Positions 51,334 to 60,777 of a DNA stretch of 64,000 nt are shown piece after piece (within the stretch, counting starts at the first letter, position 1; each line of letters starts with the position of its first letter). The DNA is from an uncultured Sphingomonadales bacterium (lineage in GTDB: Bacteria; Pseudomonadota; Alphaproteobacteria; Sphingomonadales; Sphingomonadaceae), in NCBI GenBank assembly GCA_903832325.1, contig CAILBC010000021.1, positions 1 to 64,000 of the forward strand, in the 5' to 3' direction. The translations under genes were made by a program, and so were the position numbers. The notes below the pieces were generated by a model. It did not search any database and had not been told where the DNA came from. It worked only from the letters and a program-made list of their open reading frames with translations.

Positions 51334-51954
51334 TCAGAAGCTCCAGCTTTTCTTGGCGGCGAATTCCGGCAGGACCGCAAAATCGGCCTCGCCCAGGCTG
51401 GTCAGCACCAGGTCGCCCAGCACGCGGCGGCCGATTGCCAGCCGCGCCACGCCGCGTTCGATCAACCCGGTGACCACCCGGCCCTGATCGGCCAGCACAG
51501 CCACAAGCGCGGGCGGCACTTGCCCGATCGCGCCATCGATCAGCACCAGCGAATAGGGCGCGGCAATGGTCCAATCGCCCCCGGAGCCGTCACCATCGCG
51601 CCCATCACCGTGCGGTGCCGCCACGGTCACTTTGGCACCCAGCCGCGCCACCAGCGCCGCCAGATACGTGCCCGGGCGCCCGATCACCAGCACATGATCG
51701 GCCGCAACCGGCTCCGCCGCGGTCAGCATCTGCCCGTGGGTCAGCGCCGGGGCCAGTACCGCGCCATTGCCCAGCGGCACGGCGCGATCGATATAGGCAA
51801 TCGCGCGCGCGGCCTCGGGCACGTGATCTTCGCGCGGTTCGGCGGCAAATGCAGCCAGAATCGCCGGATCATTGACCCCGCTGACACGCAGCTGGCTATC
51901 CACCATTGCCCGCCGCGCCGCGTCAAAGCCCACGCGTTCTTCAACCAAGGTCAT
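51334..51954 (-). CDS. Protein-L-isoaspartate O-methyltransferase-like protein, degenerate SAM motif
   Basis: The 206-aa protein has the N terminus MVDSQLRVSGVNDPAILAAFA and PAL-T-HGQML core of the Pcm family. The SAM-binding motif I (VLEIGTGSGYQTA in the family) is VLVIGRPGTYLAAL here: the Gly-rich loop is altered. It may not be an active methyltransferase. It overlaps neither neighbour but is 2 bp from tolC. Confidence 0.85.
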   Translation of the reverse strand: MTLVEERVGFDAARRAMVDSQLRVSGVNDPAILAAFAAEPREDHVPEAARAIAYIDRAVPLGNGAVLAPALTHGQMLTAAEPVAADHVLVIGRPGTYLAALVARLGAKVTVAAPHGDGRDGDGSGGDWTIAAPYSLVLIDGAIGQVPPALVAVLADQGRVVTGLIERGVARLAIGRRVLGDLVLTSLGEADFAVLPEFAAKKSWSF

Positions 51955-52171
51955 GAATTCCCCTGTTTTCGATCAAATTTCCATGGCCTTGCGCCCTGTA
52001 GAGGGGGCATGGCACCATGCCGATGGCTCTAGATTATCGTTCTGTCTGCGCCAAGTCATTTGCATGTCGTACGTCGAGGCGTAAGGGCGTTTGTCGAAGG
52101 CAAAGGTGGCTGTTCCACGCGGTCCCTTTGCCCGCGCAGGATATGGCCGGCACAGAAAGGTGGCAGGGAAC

Positions 52172-53695
52172 ATGGCAGACATGGTGACAATCCGCGAGGC
52201 AGACCTGATCGACAGCGTGGCCGACGCGTTGCAATTCATCAGTTTCTTCCACCCGATGGACTATATCCGCGCGCTCAGCGACGCCTATCAGGCCGAACAG
52301 GGCCCCGCCGCGCGCGATGCCATTGCCCAGATTCTGACCAACAGCCGGATGTGCGCCGAAGGCCACCGCCCGATCTGCCAGGATACCGGCATCGTCAACG
52401 TGTTCGTCAAATGGGGCCAGGATTGCCGGCTGGACAGCGCCATGAGCCTGCAGGACGTGGTGGATGAAGGCGTGCGCCGCGCCTATCTCAACCCCGACAA
52501 CAAGCTGCGCGGATCGATTCTGGCCGATCCCGCATTCACCCGCCGCAACACGCGCGACAACACGCCCTGCGTGCTCCATGTCGATATGGTGCGCGGCAAC
52601 ACGGTCAGCATCGATGTGGCGGCCAAAGGCGGCGGCAGCGAAAACAAATCGAAATTCAAGATGATGAACCCCAGCGATTCGATCGTCGACTGGGTGCTGG
52701 AAATGCTGCCGCAAATGGGCGCCGGCTGGTGCCCGCCCGGCATGCTGGGCATCGGCATCGGCGGCACGGCCGAACATTGCATGCTGCTGGCCAAGAAATC
52801 GCTGATGGAACCGATCGACATGGCCCAGCTGAAACAGCGCGGGGCACAAACCGACATCGAGCGGCTGCGTATCGAGATTTTCGACAAAGTGAATGCGCTG
52901 GGCATCGGCGCGCAAGGGCTGGGCGGGCTGTCGACCATCCTCGATGTGAAGATCATGGATGCGCCGTGCCACGCCGCGGGCAAACCGGTGGCGATGATCC
53001 CCAATTGCGCCGCCACCCGCCACGCCCATTTCGTGCTCGACGGATCGGGGCCGAGCTATCTCGAGGCGCCGCAGCTTGACGAATGGCCCGATGTGCACTG
53101 GACGCCCGACGCGGCGGCCCGGCGCGTCGATCTCGACACGCTGACCGCTGCCGAAGTCCAGAGCTGGAAACAGGGCGACCGTCTGCTGCTCAACGGCCGC
53201 ATGCTGACCGGGCGCGACGCCGCGCACAAGCGCATCCAGGACATGCTGGCGCGGGGTGAGCCGCTGCCGGTCGATTTCCACGGCCGCGTGATCTATTATG
53301 TCGGTCCGGTCGATCCGGTGCGCGAAGAAGTTGTCGGCCCCGCAGGCCCGACCACCGCCACGCGCATGGACAAGTTCATGGACATGATGCTCGATCAGGG
53401 CCTGCTCGCCTGCGTGGGCAAGGCCGAGCGCGGCCCCGCCGCCACCCAGGCGATCGCCGAACACAAATCGGCCTATCTGATGGCGGTGGGCGGCGCGGCC
53501 TATCTGGTGGCGCGCGCAATCAAGCAATCGCGCGTGGTCGGGTTCGAGGATCTGGGCATGGAGGCAATCTACGAATTCACCGTGGAGGACATGCCGGTCA
53601 CCGTGGCCGTCGATTCCGAAGGGCAGAACGTGCACCAGCTTGCCCCGCTGGTCTGGAAGAAAAAGATCGCCGACGAGGGCCTGTTGCCCGCCTGA
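52172..53695 (+). CDS. Class I fumarate hydratase, iron-sulfur type
   Basis: The 507-aa enzyme interconverts fumarate and malate. Features: ICQDTGIVNVFVKWG near residues 71-85, GGGSENKSKFKMM, GIGIGGTAEHCMLLAKKS, and the C-terminal domain from about 350 (REEVVGPAGPTTATRMDKF). Its Cys residues serve the [4Fe-4S] cluster. The ATG at 52172 with GGCAGG spacing fits the family. A strong terminator follows. Confidence 0.93.
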   Translation: MADMVTIREADLIDSVADALQFISFFHPMDYIRALSDAYQAEQGPAARDAIAQILTNSRMCAEGHRPICQDTGIVNVFVKWGQDCRLDSAMSLQDVVDEGVRRAYLNPDNKLRGSILADPAFTRRNTRDNTPCVLHVDMVRGNTVSIDVAAKGGGSENKSKFKMMNPSDSIVDWVLEMLPQMGAGWCPPGMLGIGIGGTAEHCMLLAKKSLMEPIDMAQLKQRGAQTDIERLRIEIFDKVNALGIGAQGLGGLSTILDVKIMDAPCHAAGKPVAMIPNCAATRHAHFVLDGSGPSYLEAPQLDEWPDVHWTPDAAARRVDLDTLTAAEVQSWKQGDRLLLNGRMLTGRDAAHKRIQDMLARGEPLPVDFHGRVIYYVGPVDPVREEVVGPAGPTTATRMDKFMDMMLDQGLLACVGKAERGPAATQAIAEHKSAYLMAVGGAAYLVARAIKQSRVVGFEDLGMEAIYEFTVEDMPVTVAVDSEGQNVHQLAPLVWKKKIADEGLLPA

Positions 53696-53718
53696 CGGCA
53701 ATCGACCAACAGCCGACA

Positions 53719-53760
53719 GGCCCCGACCGTTGCGCTGGCGCGGTCGGGGCCTTTCGTTTT
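53719..53760 (+). terminator. Rho-independent terminator after the fumarase gene
   Basis: An 11-bp GC-rich stem (GGCCCCGACCG at 53719-53729, complement at 53741-53751), an 11-base loop and TTTCGTTTT after it. Confidence 0.92.
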
Positions 53761-53773
53761 ACACCGTCTGGCG

Positions 53774-55138
53774 ATGGCCAGCCTTTCCGATCCTTTCCCC
53801 GAGTTTGCAGCCGATCCCGCAGCACCTGCGGTCGGGCACGTGCCCGCGCGGCAAGTGCTGGGATCAGCCGTGGCCTTGTGGCTGTGCTATTTCGTGCTGA
53901 TCACGATGCGGTCGCTCGTGGTCGAACTGGGCGAATTTTCCGATCTGCTGTGGCGCCGCGCGCTGGTGACGCTGGCCGGCATCGTGGTCACGCTGATGGC
54001 CTGGCAATTGCTGCGCTGGTTTGACGGGCGCGCCATCGTGGTGCGGCTGAGCGCGGCGGTGGTGATCATGCTGCCCGCCGCGCTGGCGCTGGCGGCGGTC
54101 AACCAGGCCGCCTTTGCCCCGCTGGAGGCGCAGATGTTCGCGCGGCTGACTGCCGCGCCCGGCGCGCCATCGCCGCGCATCGAACCCGGATCCAAAGTGC
54201 GCGTGCGCCACGATCTGTCGGGCAACCTGCTGATCGATATCGACGACGGCGCATCCCCGGGGGGGCAATCCCCGTCATCAACCGCCCCTGGCAGGCGCCC
54301 CCCGCCAGCAACCGGGTTCACAAAGCCGGTGACCGTGATCCAGGACCCGGTGGACCACGAAGGGCTGTGGCGCCAGCTCACCGATGTTGCGCTGGGCCGC
54401 TATTTTCTGCTGATCGCCTGGGCCGCGCTCTATCTCGCGCTGGGCAATGCCGAAATGGTGCGTGCCGCCGAACGGCGCGAGGCGGAATATCGCCGCGCGG
54501 CAAAGGCCGCAGAGCTGCGATCGCTGCGGTACCAGGTCAATCCGCATTTCCTGTTCAACACGCTGAATTCGCTGTCAGCGCTGGTGTTGACCGGGCGCGG
54601 CTCTGCCGCCGAACAGATGATCCAGGCGATGTCGAGCTTTTATCGCCATAGCCTCGCCGCCGATCCCACCGGCGATGTGCCGCTGGCCGACGAAATCGCG
54701 CTGCAGCGCCATTATCTGGATATCGAGGCGGTGCGCTTTCCCGACCGGTTGCGCACGGTGTTCGACGTGCCCGATGATCTGTCGCTCGCCCCGGTGCCGG
54801 GGATGATCCTGCAGCCGCTGGTGGAAAATTCAATCAAATATGCCGTGGCGGCGACCACTCGCGCGGTCACCATCACCATTGCCGCCCACACCGAAGGGCG
54901 GCAGCTGATCCTGACCGTTTCCGACGATGGCCCGGGCAAGACCGGCACCGAAACCGGCACCGGGATTGGCCTGGCCAACGTGCGCAGCCGGCTCGCCGCG
55001 CGGTTTGGCGCGATGGCCCAGGTTGCCAGCGGCCCGCTGCCCGAAGGTGGCTATGCCACCACGCTGGCCCTTCCGCTGCCCGCCCCCGTTCCCCTGCCGG
55101 AGCCAAACCGCCAATGCCGCCCTTCACGAAACCGGTGA
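53774..55138 (+). CDS. LytS/YehU-type sensor histidine kinase
   Basis: The 454-aa protein has three to four N-terminal membrane helices (about 30-50, 60-80, 90-115, 215-230), a phosphoacceptor His258 in QVNPHFLFNTLNSL and an HATPase domain (about 345-440, with LQPLVENSIKYAV and VSDDGPGKTGTETGTGIGL). The pattern fits the LytS/YehU group, in which the His lies in the His_kinase domain. The TGA stop overlaps the regulator ATG by one base. Confidence 0.9.
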   Translation: MASLSDPFPEFAADPAAPAVGHVPARQVLGSAVALWLCYFVLITMRSLVVELGEFSDLLWRRALVTLAGIVVTLMAWQLLRWFDGRAIVVRLSAAVVIMLPAALALAAVNQAAFAPLEAQMFARLTAAPGAPSPRIEPGSKVRVRHDLSGNLLIDIDDGASPGGQSPSSTAPGRRPPPATGFTKPVTVIQDPVDHEGLWRQLTDVALGRYFLLIAWAALYLALGNAEMVRAAERREAEYRRAAKAAELRSLRYQVNPHFLFNTLNSLSALVLTGRGSAAEQMIQAMSSFYRHSLAADPTGDVPLADEIALQRHYLDIEAVRFPDRLRTVFDVPDDLSLAPVPGMILQPLVENSIKYAVAATTRAVTITIAAHTEGRQLILTVSDDGPGKTGTETGTGIGLANVRSRLAARFGAMAQVASGPLPEGGYATTLALPLPAPVPLPEPNRQCRPSRNR

Positions 55139-55926
55139 TGACCATGACCGAACCCCTGCCCCTGCACACGCTGGCCTTGCGAACACTCATTGTTGATGAC
55201 GAGCCGCTGGCAATCGAGCGGTTGCAGATCCTCGCCGCGCGGCTGCCCGCGCTGCACGTGGTCGGCACGGCCAGCGACGGCGCACAGGCGCTGCGGCTGG
55301 CCGAAGCGTTAAGCCCCGATCTGCTGCTGCTCGACATGACCATGCCCGAAATCGACGGGCTGACCGTGGCGCGGCGGATGACCACGCTGGCGCTGCGCCC
55401 GGCGGTGATTTTCGTGACCGCGCACGACCAGTTTGCCGTCGAAGCGTTCGATTGCGATGCGGTGGACTATGTCTTGAAGCCCGTGGCTGCCGATCGGCTG
55501 GAACGCGCGGTGGAGCGTGCGCTGGCGCGTCGCAGCGGCGCGGCCGATGCCCCGGTGGCAAACCCGTCACAGCCGGGCACGCCCGATGCCGGCGCCTGGC
55601 TGGAAGAATTCTGGGTGCCGCACCGCAGCGAGCTGATCCGGCTGGCCGCGCGCGATATCGACCGGATCGATGCCGAACGCGATTATGTGCGCCTGCATGT
55701 CGGGCCGCGTTCGTACCTGATGCTGCACACCATCCAGGGGCTGGAGGACCGGCTCGATCCGGCGCGGTTCATTCGCCTGCACCGGTCAACCATCGTGCAG
55801 CGCGATCGCATTGCCGGCCTGCGCCATGACGGGCTGGGGGTGTGGTCGGCCGAACTTGCCGATGGCACCGCGCTGCGCATCGGACGCACCTACCTGCCCG
55901 GCGCGAAGGCCATGGCAGGACGGTAA
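55138..55926 (+). CDS. LytTR-family response regulator
   Basis: The 262-aa protein has a receiver domain (Asp66 in LLLLDMTMPEIDG, Lys114 in YVLKPV) and a C-terminal LytTR DNA-binding domain (about 155-255, with AARDIDRIDAERDYVRLHV). It starts at 55138 on the stop of the kinase gene, so the two are translated together. Target unknown; the divergent neighbours are the fumarase and the catabolic cluster. Confidence 0.92.
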   Translation: MTMTEPLPLHTLALRTLIVDDEPLAIERLQILAARLPALHVVGTASDGAQALRLAEALSPDLLLLDMTMPEIDGLTVARRMTTLALRPAVIFVTAHDQFAVEAFDCDAVDYVLKPVAADRLERAVERALARRSGAADAPVANPSQPGTPDAGAWLEEFWVPHRSELIRLAARDIDRIDAERDYVRLHVGPRSYLMLHTIQGLEDRLDPARFIRLHRSTIVQRDRIAGLRHDGLGVWSAELADGTALRIGRTYLPGAKAMAGR

Positions 55927-55935
55927 CGGTTGCCT

Positions 55936-57237
55936 TCAGCGCGGTTTGAGCCTGAACGGCGCGAGCAGCAGCAGCGCGATCAGCGATCCGCCGGCCATGA
56001 CCATTGCCACCACCGGCAGGCCAAGCTGCGCCTTGAACAGCGCGCCCGCCAGAATCGGCGAGAGCGCCCCGCCAAACCGGCCAATCCCCACCGCAAAGCC
56101 CGTGCCCGTGGCGCGCACATGGGTGGGGAACCCGGCGGCAAAGCTGGCATAGAAGCCGACGATTGCGGCATTGGCAAAGACCATGCCCAGCGATGCGGCA
56201 ATCGACCAGACCAGCAGCGACGATGCCTTGTCATGCGTGCCGAACAGCGCCACGCCGACCACCGACCCGGCCAGCACCACCAGCGTCGGGCGCTTGATCC
56301 CGAACTTGTGCATGAACACGCCGAAACAGGCCCCGCCGATCGCCCCGCCAATGTTTGCCGCAGTCAGCACCCCCGCCGCCTCGCTGGGTGAATGGCCCAG
56401 ATCGGCAATGATCTTGGGCGCCCATTTGAGAATGAAATAAAAGCTGATCGCGTGAAAGAAATAGCCGAAGGTCAGCACCAGGGTCGTACCAATCAGCCCG
56501 GGCTTCAGGATGTCGAACACGCTGGCCCGGGCCTGTTCGGGTTCGTGCGGGGCGAGCGCGGCCAGGTTCGGCAGGCGGAACCGGGTAAGCGTGCGGTTGA
56601 TCGCATCAAGCGCACCGGCCGGCCGCTTCTGATCGAGAAAGGCCGGGGTTTCGGGCACGAACAGAAACACCAGCGGAATGAATAACGCCGTTGCGCCCGC
56701 GCCCAGCGCAAACACCGCGCGCCAGCTTTGCCCTTTCAGCAATTGCTGCACGATCAGCCCGCCGATCACCCCGCCCAGCGGATAGCCGATGACCATGATC
56801 GCCATCGCCAGGCTGCGGTGTTTCAGGTTCGACATTTCGGCCGCCACCGCGTTGATCGAGGCGAGCATGCCGCCGATCCCCAGCCCGGTGACCAGCCGCC
56901 AGATCGACAGCGTCTGCGGGCTGGCCGCGGTGGTTGCCATGACCATGCCCAGCGTCATCACGCACAGGCACAGCAGCATGGCGCGCCGCCGCCCGGCCAG
57001 ATCCGCAAGGCCGCCCAGCACGATCGAGCCGACCACCATGCCCCACAATTCCATCGACAGCACCACGCCCAGCGCTTCGCGGCTGACATGCCATTCCCTG
57101 GCAATGCCCGGCGCGGCAAAGGCGCTGGCCAGGATATCGAATCCGTCAAGCGCATTGAGCCCGATGGTGATCGCCACGGCCAGCCATTGCAGCGGGTGCA
57201 TCCGCCCCTGTTCGATAACGTTGCGCGCAGTGGTCAA
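55936..57237 (-). CDS. MFS transporter of the aromatic acid/H+ symporter type
   Basis: The 433-aa protein has 12 helices. The segment ALDGFDILASAFAAPGIARE with DGFD and the loop GGLADLAGRRRA (helix 2/3 motif) are characteristic of the aromatic-acid symporter family (PcaK/BenK type). It should import an aromatic acid, fitting the upstream catabolic genes. It is last in the minus-strand cluster, 44 bp after the alcohol dehydrogenase gene. Confidence 0.9.
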   Translation of the reverse strand: MTTARNVIEQGRMHPLQWLAVAITIGLNALDGFDILASAFAAPGIAREWHVSREALGVVLSMELWGMVVGSIVLGGLADLAGRRRAMLLCLCVMTLGMVMATTAASPQTLSIWRLVTGLGIGGMLASINAVAAEMSNLKHRSLAMAIMVIGYPLGGVIGGLIVQQLLKGQSWRAVFALGAGATALFIPLVFLFVPETPAFLDQKRPAGALDAINRTLTRFRLPNLAALAPHEPEQARASVFDILKPGLIGTTLVLTFGYFFHAISFYFILKWAPKIIADLGHSPSEAAGVLTAANIGGAIGGACFGVFMHKFGIKRPTLVVLAGSVVGVALFGTHDKASSLLVWSIAASLGMVFANAAIVGFYASFAAGFPTHVRATGTGFAVGIGRFGGALSPILAGALFKAQLGLPVVAMVMAGGSLIALLLLAPFRLKPR

Positions 57238-57281
57238 TGGTGGTTCCCTTGGTCCGGATATCGGTGCGATCGGGCGGCCGG

Positions 57282-58295
57282 TCAGGGCGCGATCAGGATC
57301 TTGCAGTCATGCGTGCGGCGGCGCAAGGCTTCGAACCGCGCCGGCGTTTCCTCCAGCGAGACCGTGCCGGTAACCAGCAGGCGCGGTTCGATCGCCCCTG
57401 CGTCCAGCGCATCGAGCGCCGCTTCGTATTCGCCGCGGGTAAAGAACGCCGAAGTGATCAGCCGCACTTCCTTTGACAGCATGGCAAAGCTGTTGAACGT
57501 ATCGGGCCGGGTGCACAGCCCCAGCAGCAGGATCGTGCCGCGATTGCGCACCTGGTTCACCGCCTGCGCGATCAGCCCGGGCATCCCCACGCATTCAAAC
57601 ACGATATCGGCCTTGCCGCCCAGCGCGCGTTCGGCGCCGCCAACGGGATCGGCCGGATCGACCGCAAAGCCGGTGGCCCCCATGCCCAGCGCGCGGGCCT
57701 GCTGATAATCGGCGATATCCTGCACCACCACTGCGCCCGCGCCCATGCGCCGCGCCCAGAACGCCACGGCCAGCCCGATCGGCCCGCCCCCCAGCACCAG
57801 CACTTTGTCACCAGCGCGCAGGCCCGCCATGTTCACCCCGTGCAGCGCAACCGCCAGCGGTTCGATGATCGCGCCGTCGTCCAGGCTGACCGATCGGGGC
57901 AGGCGGATGCACTGGTTGGACCGGGTCACGGCATATTCGGCATAGCCGCCGCCCTGCAGGCCAAACCGGTCGCACCAGGCGACTTCGCCCGCGCGGCACG
58001 ACGCACAAGTGCCGCACGATTGCAGCGGGATCACCGAAACCAGATCGCCGATCGCCAGCGCGTTGCCGGACCCGGTGGTGCCTTTGCCCAGCGCAACCAC
58101 TTCGCCGGCGAATTCGTGCCCCAGCACGTCGCCCGCGCCTTTGCCATAGGCGGGGTCTTCGGTCATGTGCAGGTCCGACCCGCAGATGCCGCAGCGCGCC
58201 ACGCGCACCACCACTTCGCCTTCGCCCGGGGTCGGATCGTCCAGCGTTTCCACAGTCAGGGGCTGGTGCAGCCCCTGCATCACGACAGCTTTCAC
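57282..58295 (-). CDS. Zinc-dependent alcohol dehydrogenase, MDR family
   Basis: The 337-aa enzyme has the catalytic zinc region GICGSDLH, GHEFAGEVVALG, a structural zinc Cys set (C93-C107 region CGTCASCRAGEVAWC), and the Rossmann motif VLGGGPIGLAV. It should oxidise an alcohol intermediate with NAD(P)+. Overlaps the SDR gene by ATGA. Confidence 0.92.
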   Translation of the reverse strand: MKAVVMQGLHQPLTVETLDDPTPGEGEVVVRVARCGICGSDLHMTEDPAYGKGAGDVLGHEFAGEVVALGKGTTGSGNALAIGDLVSVIPLQSCGTCASCRAGEVAWCDRFGLQGGGYAEYAVTRSNQCIRLPRSVSLDDGAIIEPLAVALHGVNMAGLRAGDKVLVLGGGPIGLAVAFWARRMGAGAVVVQDIADYQQARALGMGATGFAVDPADPVGGAERALGGKADIVFECVGMPGLIAQAVNQVRNRGTILLLGLCTRPDTFNSFAMLSKEVRLITSAFFTRGEYEAALDALDAGAIEPRLLVTGTVSLEETPARFEALRRRTHDCKILIAP

Positions 58296-59134
58296 CTGAA
58301 ATTGCCCAGCTGCACGCCGCCGTCGATCACCACGTGGGCCCCGGTCATGAAGCTGGACGCATCCGATGCCAGCAGCAGCGCCAGCGGCTTGATCTGGTCG
58401 GTTTCGGCCATCGCGCCCAGCGGAATGGTCTTGTCGAACGCGGCCTTGGCCACCGGGTTCTTCTTGACCCAGCCGCCGCCGATATTGGTGATGAACGGGC
58501 CCGGCGCGATGGCGTTCACGCGGATGCGGTATTCGGCCAGTTCCAGCGCGACGTGGCGCACCATATGCAGCACGCCCGCCTTGGCCGGCATATAGGCCAT
58601 GCCCACAATGGGTTCATTGATGATGCCCGCATTCGATGCGGTGGCGATGATCGACCCACCGCGCCCTTGCGCCTTCATCACCCGCGCCGCTTCGCGCATG
58701 GTGTTGAAAATGCCGGTCAGATTGACCCCCATCGACCGGTCCCAATCGGTTTCGGGGTTCAGCGTGTCGATCTGGCCATCGGCGTTGCGAAACCCGCCCG
58801 GGTTCCAGAATCCCGGGCCCGGGTCCATCCCGGCATTGGCAAAGCAGATGTCGAGCCCGCCGCAGGCGGCAACGTGATCGTCAAACACCGCGCGCATCGC
58901 CGCACGGTCCCGCACATCGAGCGTGGCGGCGCGCGCCTTGCCGCCCAGTCCATTTTTCAGACCGGCGACGATCCGGTCAGCCTCGCGCTGCGCGCCTTCG
59001 CCATCGATATCGGTCAGCGTGACGGTCGCGCCGGCTTCGGCCATGGCCTCGGCATAGGCAAGCCCGATGCCCGATGCCGCGCCGGTAACGATTGCCGATC
59101 GCCCGGCGATGGCAAACTGTTCAAGCGTGGTCAT
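58292..59134 (-). CDS. Short-chain dehydrogenase/reductase
   Basis: The 280-aa enzyme has TGAASGIG (cofactor loop), NAG in CFANAGMDPG, and the catalytic Ser (TASNAGI), Tyr and Lys in AYMPAKAG. It has an unusual long insertion around residues 100-125 (PGPGFWNPGGFRNADGQ). Overlaps both neighbours (ATGA). Confidence 0.92.
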   Translation of the reverse strand: MTTLEQFAIAGRSAIVTGAASGIGLAYAEAMAEAGATVTLTDIDGEGAQREADRIVAGLKNGLGGKARAATLDVRDRAAMRAVFDDHVAACGGLDICFANAGMDPGPGFWNPGGFRNADGQIDTLNPETDWDRSMGVNLTGIFNTMREAARVMKAQGRGGSIIATASNAGIINEPIVGMAYMPAKAGVLHMVRHVALELAEYRIRVNAIAPGPFITNIGGGWVKKNPVAKAAFDKTIPLGAMAETDQIKPLALLLASDASSFMTGAHVVIDGGVQLGNFR

Positions 59135-60216
59135 GGCGTTTCGTCCTGTGTTGCGGCGCGTTCGGCGGCGATCATCTTGCGCAATTGGCGCCGAGCGCGG
59201 ATGCCGCCGCCATCGCCTTCGAGAACCAGCGGCTGCAGGTCCCAGAAATCCTGGCCCGCCATCAGCCGGTGGGCATCGCGGATCAGCGGCATGTCTTCGT
59301 GTTCAAACGCGAATTCCAGCGCGCCGCGCATGGCGTTGGAAAATTCGGCATCACCCACTGCGAAATCGCGCGCCGTGGCCCACAGATAATGCGTGGTATC
59401 GGCGGTTTCGGGCGTGAACGCATGGATCGAGGGCATGTTGCCCAGCTGATCGAACGGGGTGCCGGGTTCACCGGTGCGGAAATCGAACGACAGCGTGGCC
59501 GGCGCATGCCACACGACATGGCCGTCAAACGCCTGTTTGCGCCCGGCGGTGCCCAGGATCGCCGAAATCCCTTCCGACAGATAATCGTCGGGCTGCGCAT
59601 AATGGGCGTGGACCGTTTCGCCCTCTTGCCAGAACCGCCGCGCGCCTTCGGTAAAGGCGCTTGCGACCAATGCCGGATGCACGAAATTGGCGTGGCTGAG
59701 ATCGAGGATATTGTCGGAATAGAGCTCGTAATGCCCCTCGGCCGTAGTGCTGCCGCGCACCGCATCCCAGCGCGGATCGGCCAGCCAGGCAAAATCCGGA
59801 ATCCTGCTGTCATCGGCGCGCGCCGGATCGCCCATCCAGATCCACAGCAGCGCATGGCGTTCGACCAGCGGATAAGTGCGCACCGAAACCTGCGGCACCG
59901 CCCCGCCCGGATGCGGATTGAACACGCATGTGCCATCGCTGCCAAAGCGCAAGCCGTGATAGGGGCATTGCAGCGCGTCATCGATCACCGCACCATCGCC
60001 CAATGGCGCAAAGCGGTGCGGACAGCGCCCGCCGATCGCCTGCGCCACGCCCTGGGCATCGCGAAACAGCGCCACCGGCTCTTCCAGAAAGACTTTGGCC
60101 TGCGGCGCATCGCCCAGGCCATCGGCCCAGCCGGCCACATACCAGGCATTGCGCAAATAGACCCCGCGCGGGCCATCCAGCTTTGGCGTCGCCGTGCGTG
60201 TCGTCGTCATCGCCAT
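59131..60216 (-). CDS. Rieske-type aromatic oxygenase (vanillate demethylase-like)
   Basis: The 361-aa oxygenase has a Rieske centre (C65/H67 in CPHR and C84/H87 in CPYH) and the mononuclear iron site D172, H175 and H180 in NILDLSHANFVH. The length and layout match O-demethylating monooxygenases such as VanA rather than the two-subunit dioxygenases. A reductase is not encoded nearby. The ATG at 60216 has AAGGCGA upstream; 60210 is possible. Confidence 0.9.
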   Translation of the reverse strand: MAMTTTRTATPKLDGPRGVYLRNAWYVAGWADGLGDAPQAKVFLEEPVALFRDAQGVAQAIGGRCPHRFAPLGDGAVIDDALQCPYHGLRFGSDGTCVFNPHPGGAVPQVSVRTYPLVERHALLWIWMGDPARADDSRIPDFAWLADPRWDAVRGSTTAEGHYELYSDNILDLSHANFVHPALVASAFTEGARRFWQEGETVHAHYAQPDDYLSEGISAILGTAGRKQAFDGHVVWHAPATLSFDFRTGEPGTPFDQLGNMPSIHAFTPETADTTHYLWATARDFAVGDAEFSNAMRGALEFAFEHEDMPLIRDAHRLMAGQDFWDLQPLVLEGDGGGIRARRQLRKMIAAERAATQDETP

Positions 60217-60235
60217 TCGCCTTGAAGTCAGCCGC

Positions 60236-60766
60236 TTACAGGTAAAGCGCCGGGTTGATCGGCAGGTCGTGTTCGCGGCAATAGCTCTCATAGTGGTTGA
60301 TGAACCACCACACATCGAGCGTTTCGACGTGGTTGCCGTTTTCGTCGAAGAATTCGTTGGCGCCCTGCATGTGAAACAGCGCCTTCATCCCGTTCGGATC
60401 ATCGGTCACCAGCGTATGCGCGGTGCCCGGGGTTTCGGTGATGAATTCGCCCGGTTTGCACACCCAGTCGTATTCCAGATAGCGAAAGCTGCCTTCCAGC
60501 CCGATCGCCCAGACTTTGCCGCGGTGTTTGTGCGTGCCGATCACCCCGGGGCCCTTGATCCACAGGATGTTGACATAGATGTTTTCGCGCACGTCAAACG
60601 CCAGGTGGCGGATCGCCGCGTTGTCGCCAAACGGCACCCACGGGCTTTCGGCTTCGCTGCCGCCCACATAGGTGCCTTCGACCCCCAGCCGCTTGATCGT
60701 GTCGCCATACAGTTCGGGCACGGCGACAATCTTGTAGGCGCCGGACGGCGGTGCGGTCATCGACAT
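60236..60766 (-). CDS. Cupin protein of the 2,4'-dihydroxyacetophenone dioxygenase family, copy 1
   Basis: The 176-aa protein has cupin motif 1 (H79 and H81 in GVIGTHKHRGK) and motif 2 (GEFITETPGTAHTLV with H117). The family includes 2,4'-dihydroxyacetophenone dioxygenase, a non-haem iron enzyme that cleaves a C-C bond next to the carbonyl. Three His ligands are present. It lies 19 bp upstream of the Rieske gene. Closely related to copy 2. Confidence 0.88.
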   Translation of the reverse strand: MSMTAPPSGAYKIVAVPELYGDTIKRLGVEGTYVGGSEAESPWVPFGDNAAIRHLAFDVRENIYVNILWIKGPGVIGTHKHRGKVWAIGLEGSFRYLEYDWVCKPGEFITETPGTAHTLVTDDPNGMKALFHMQGANEFFDENGNHVETLDVWWFINHYESYCREHDLPINPALYL

Positions 60767-60777
60767 GGGTCTGGCCT

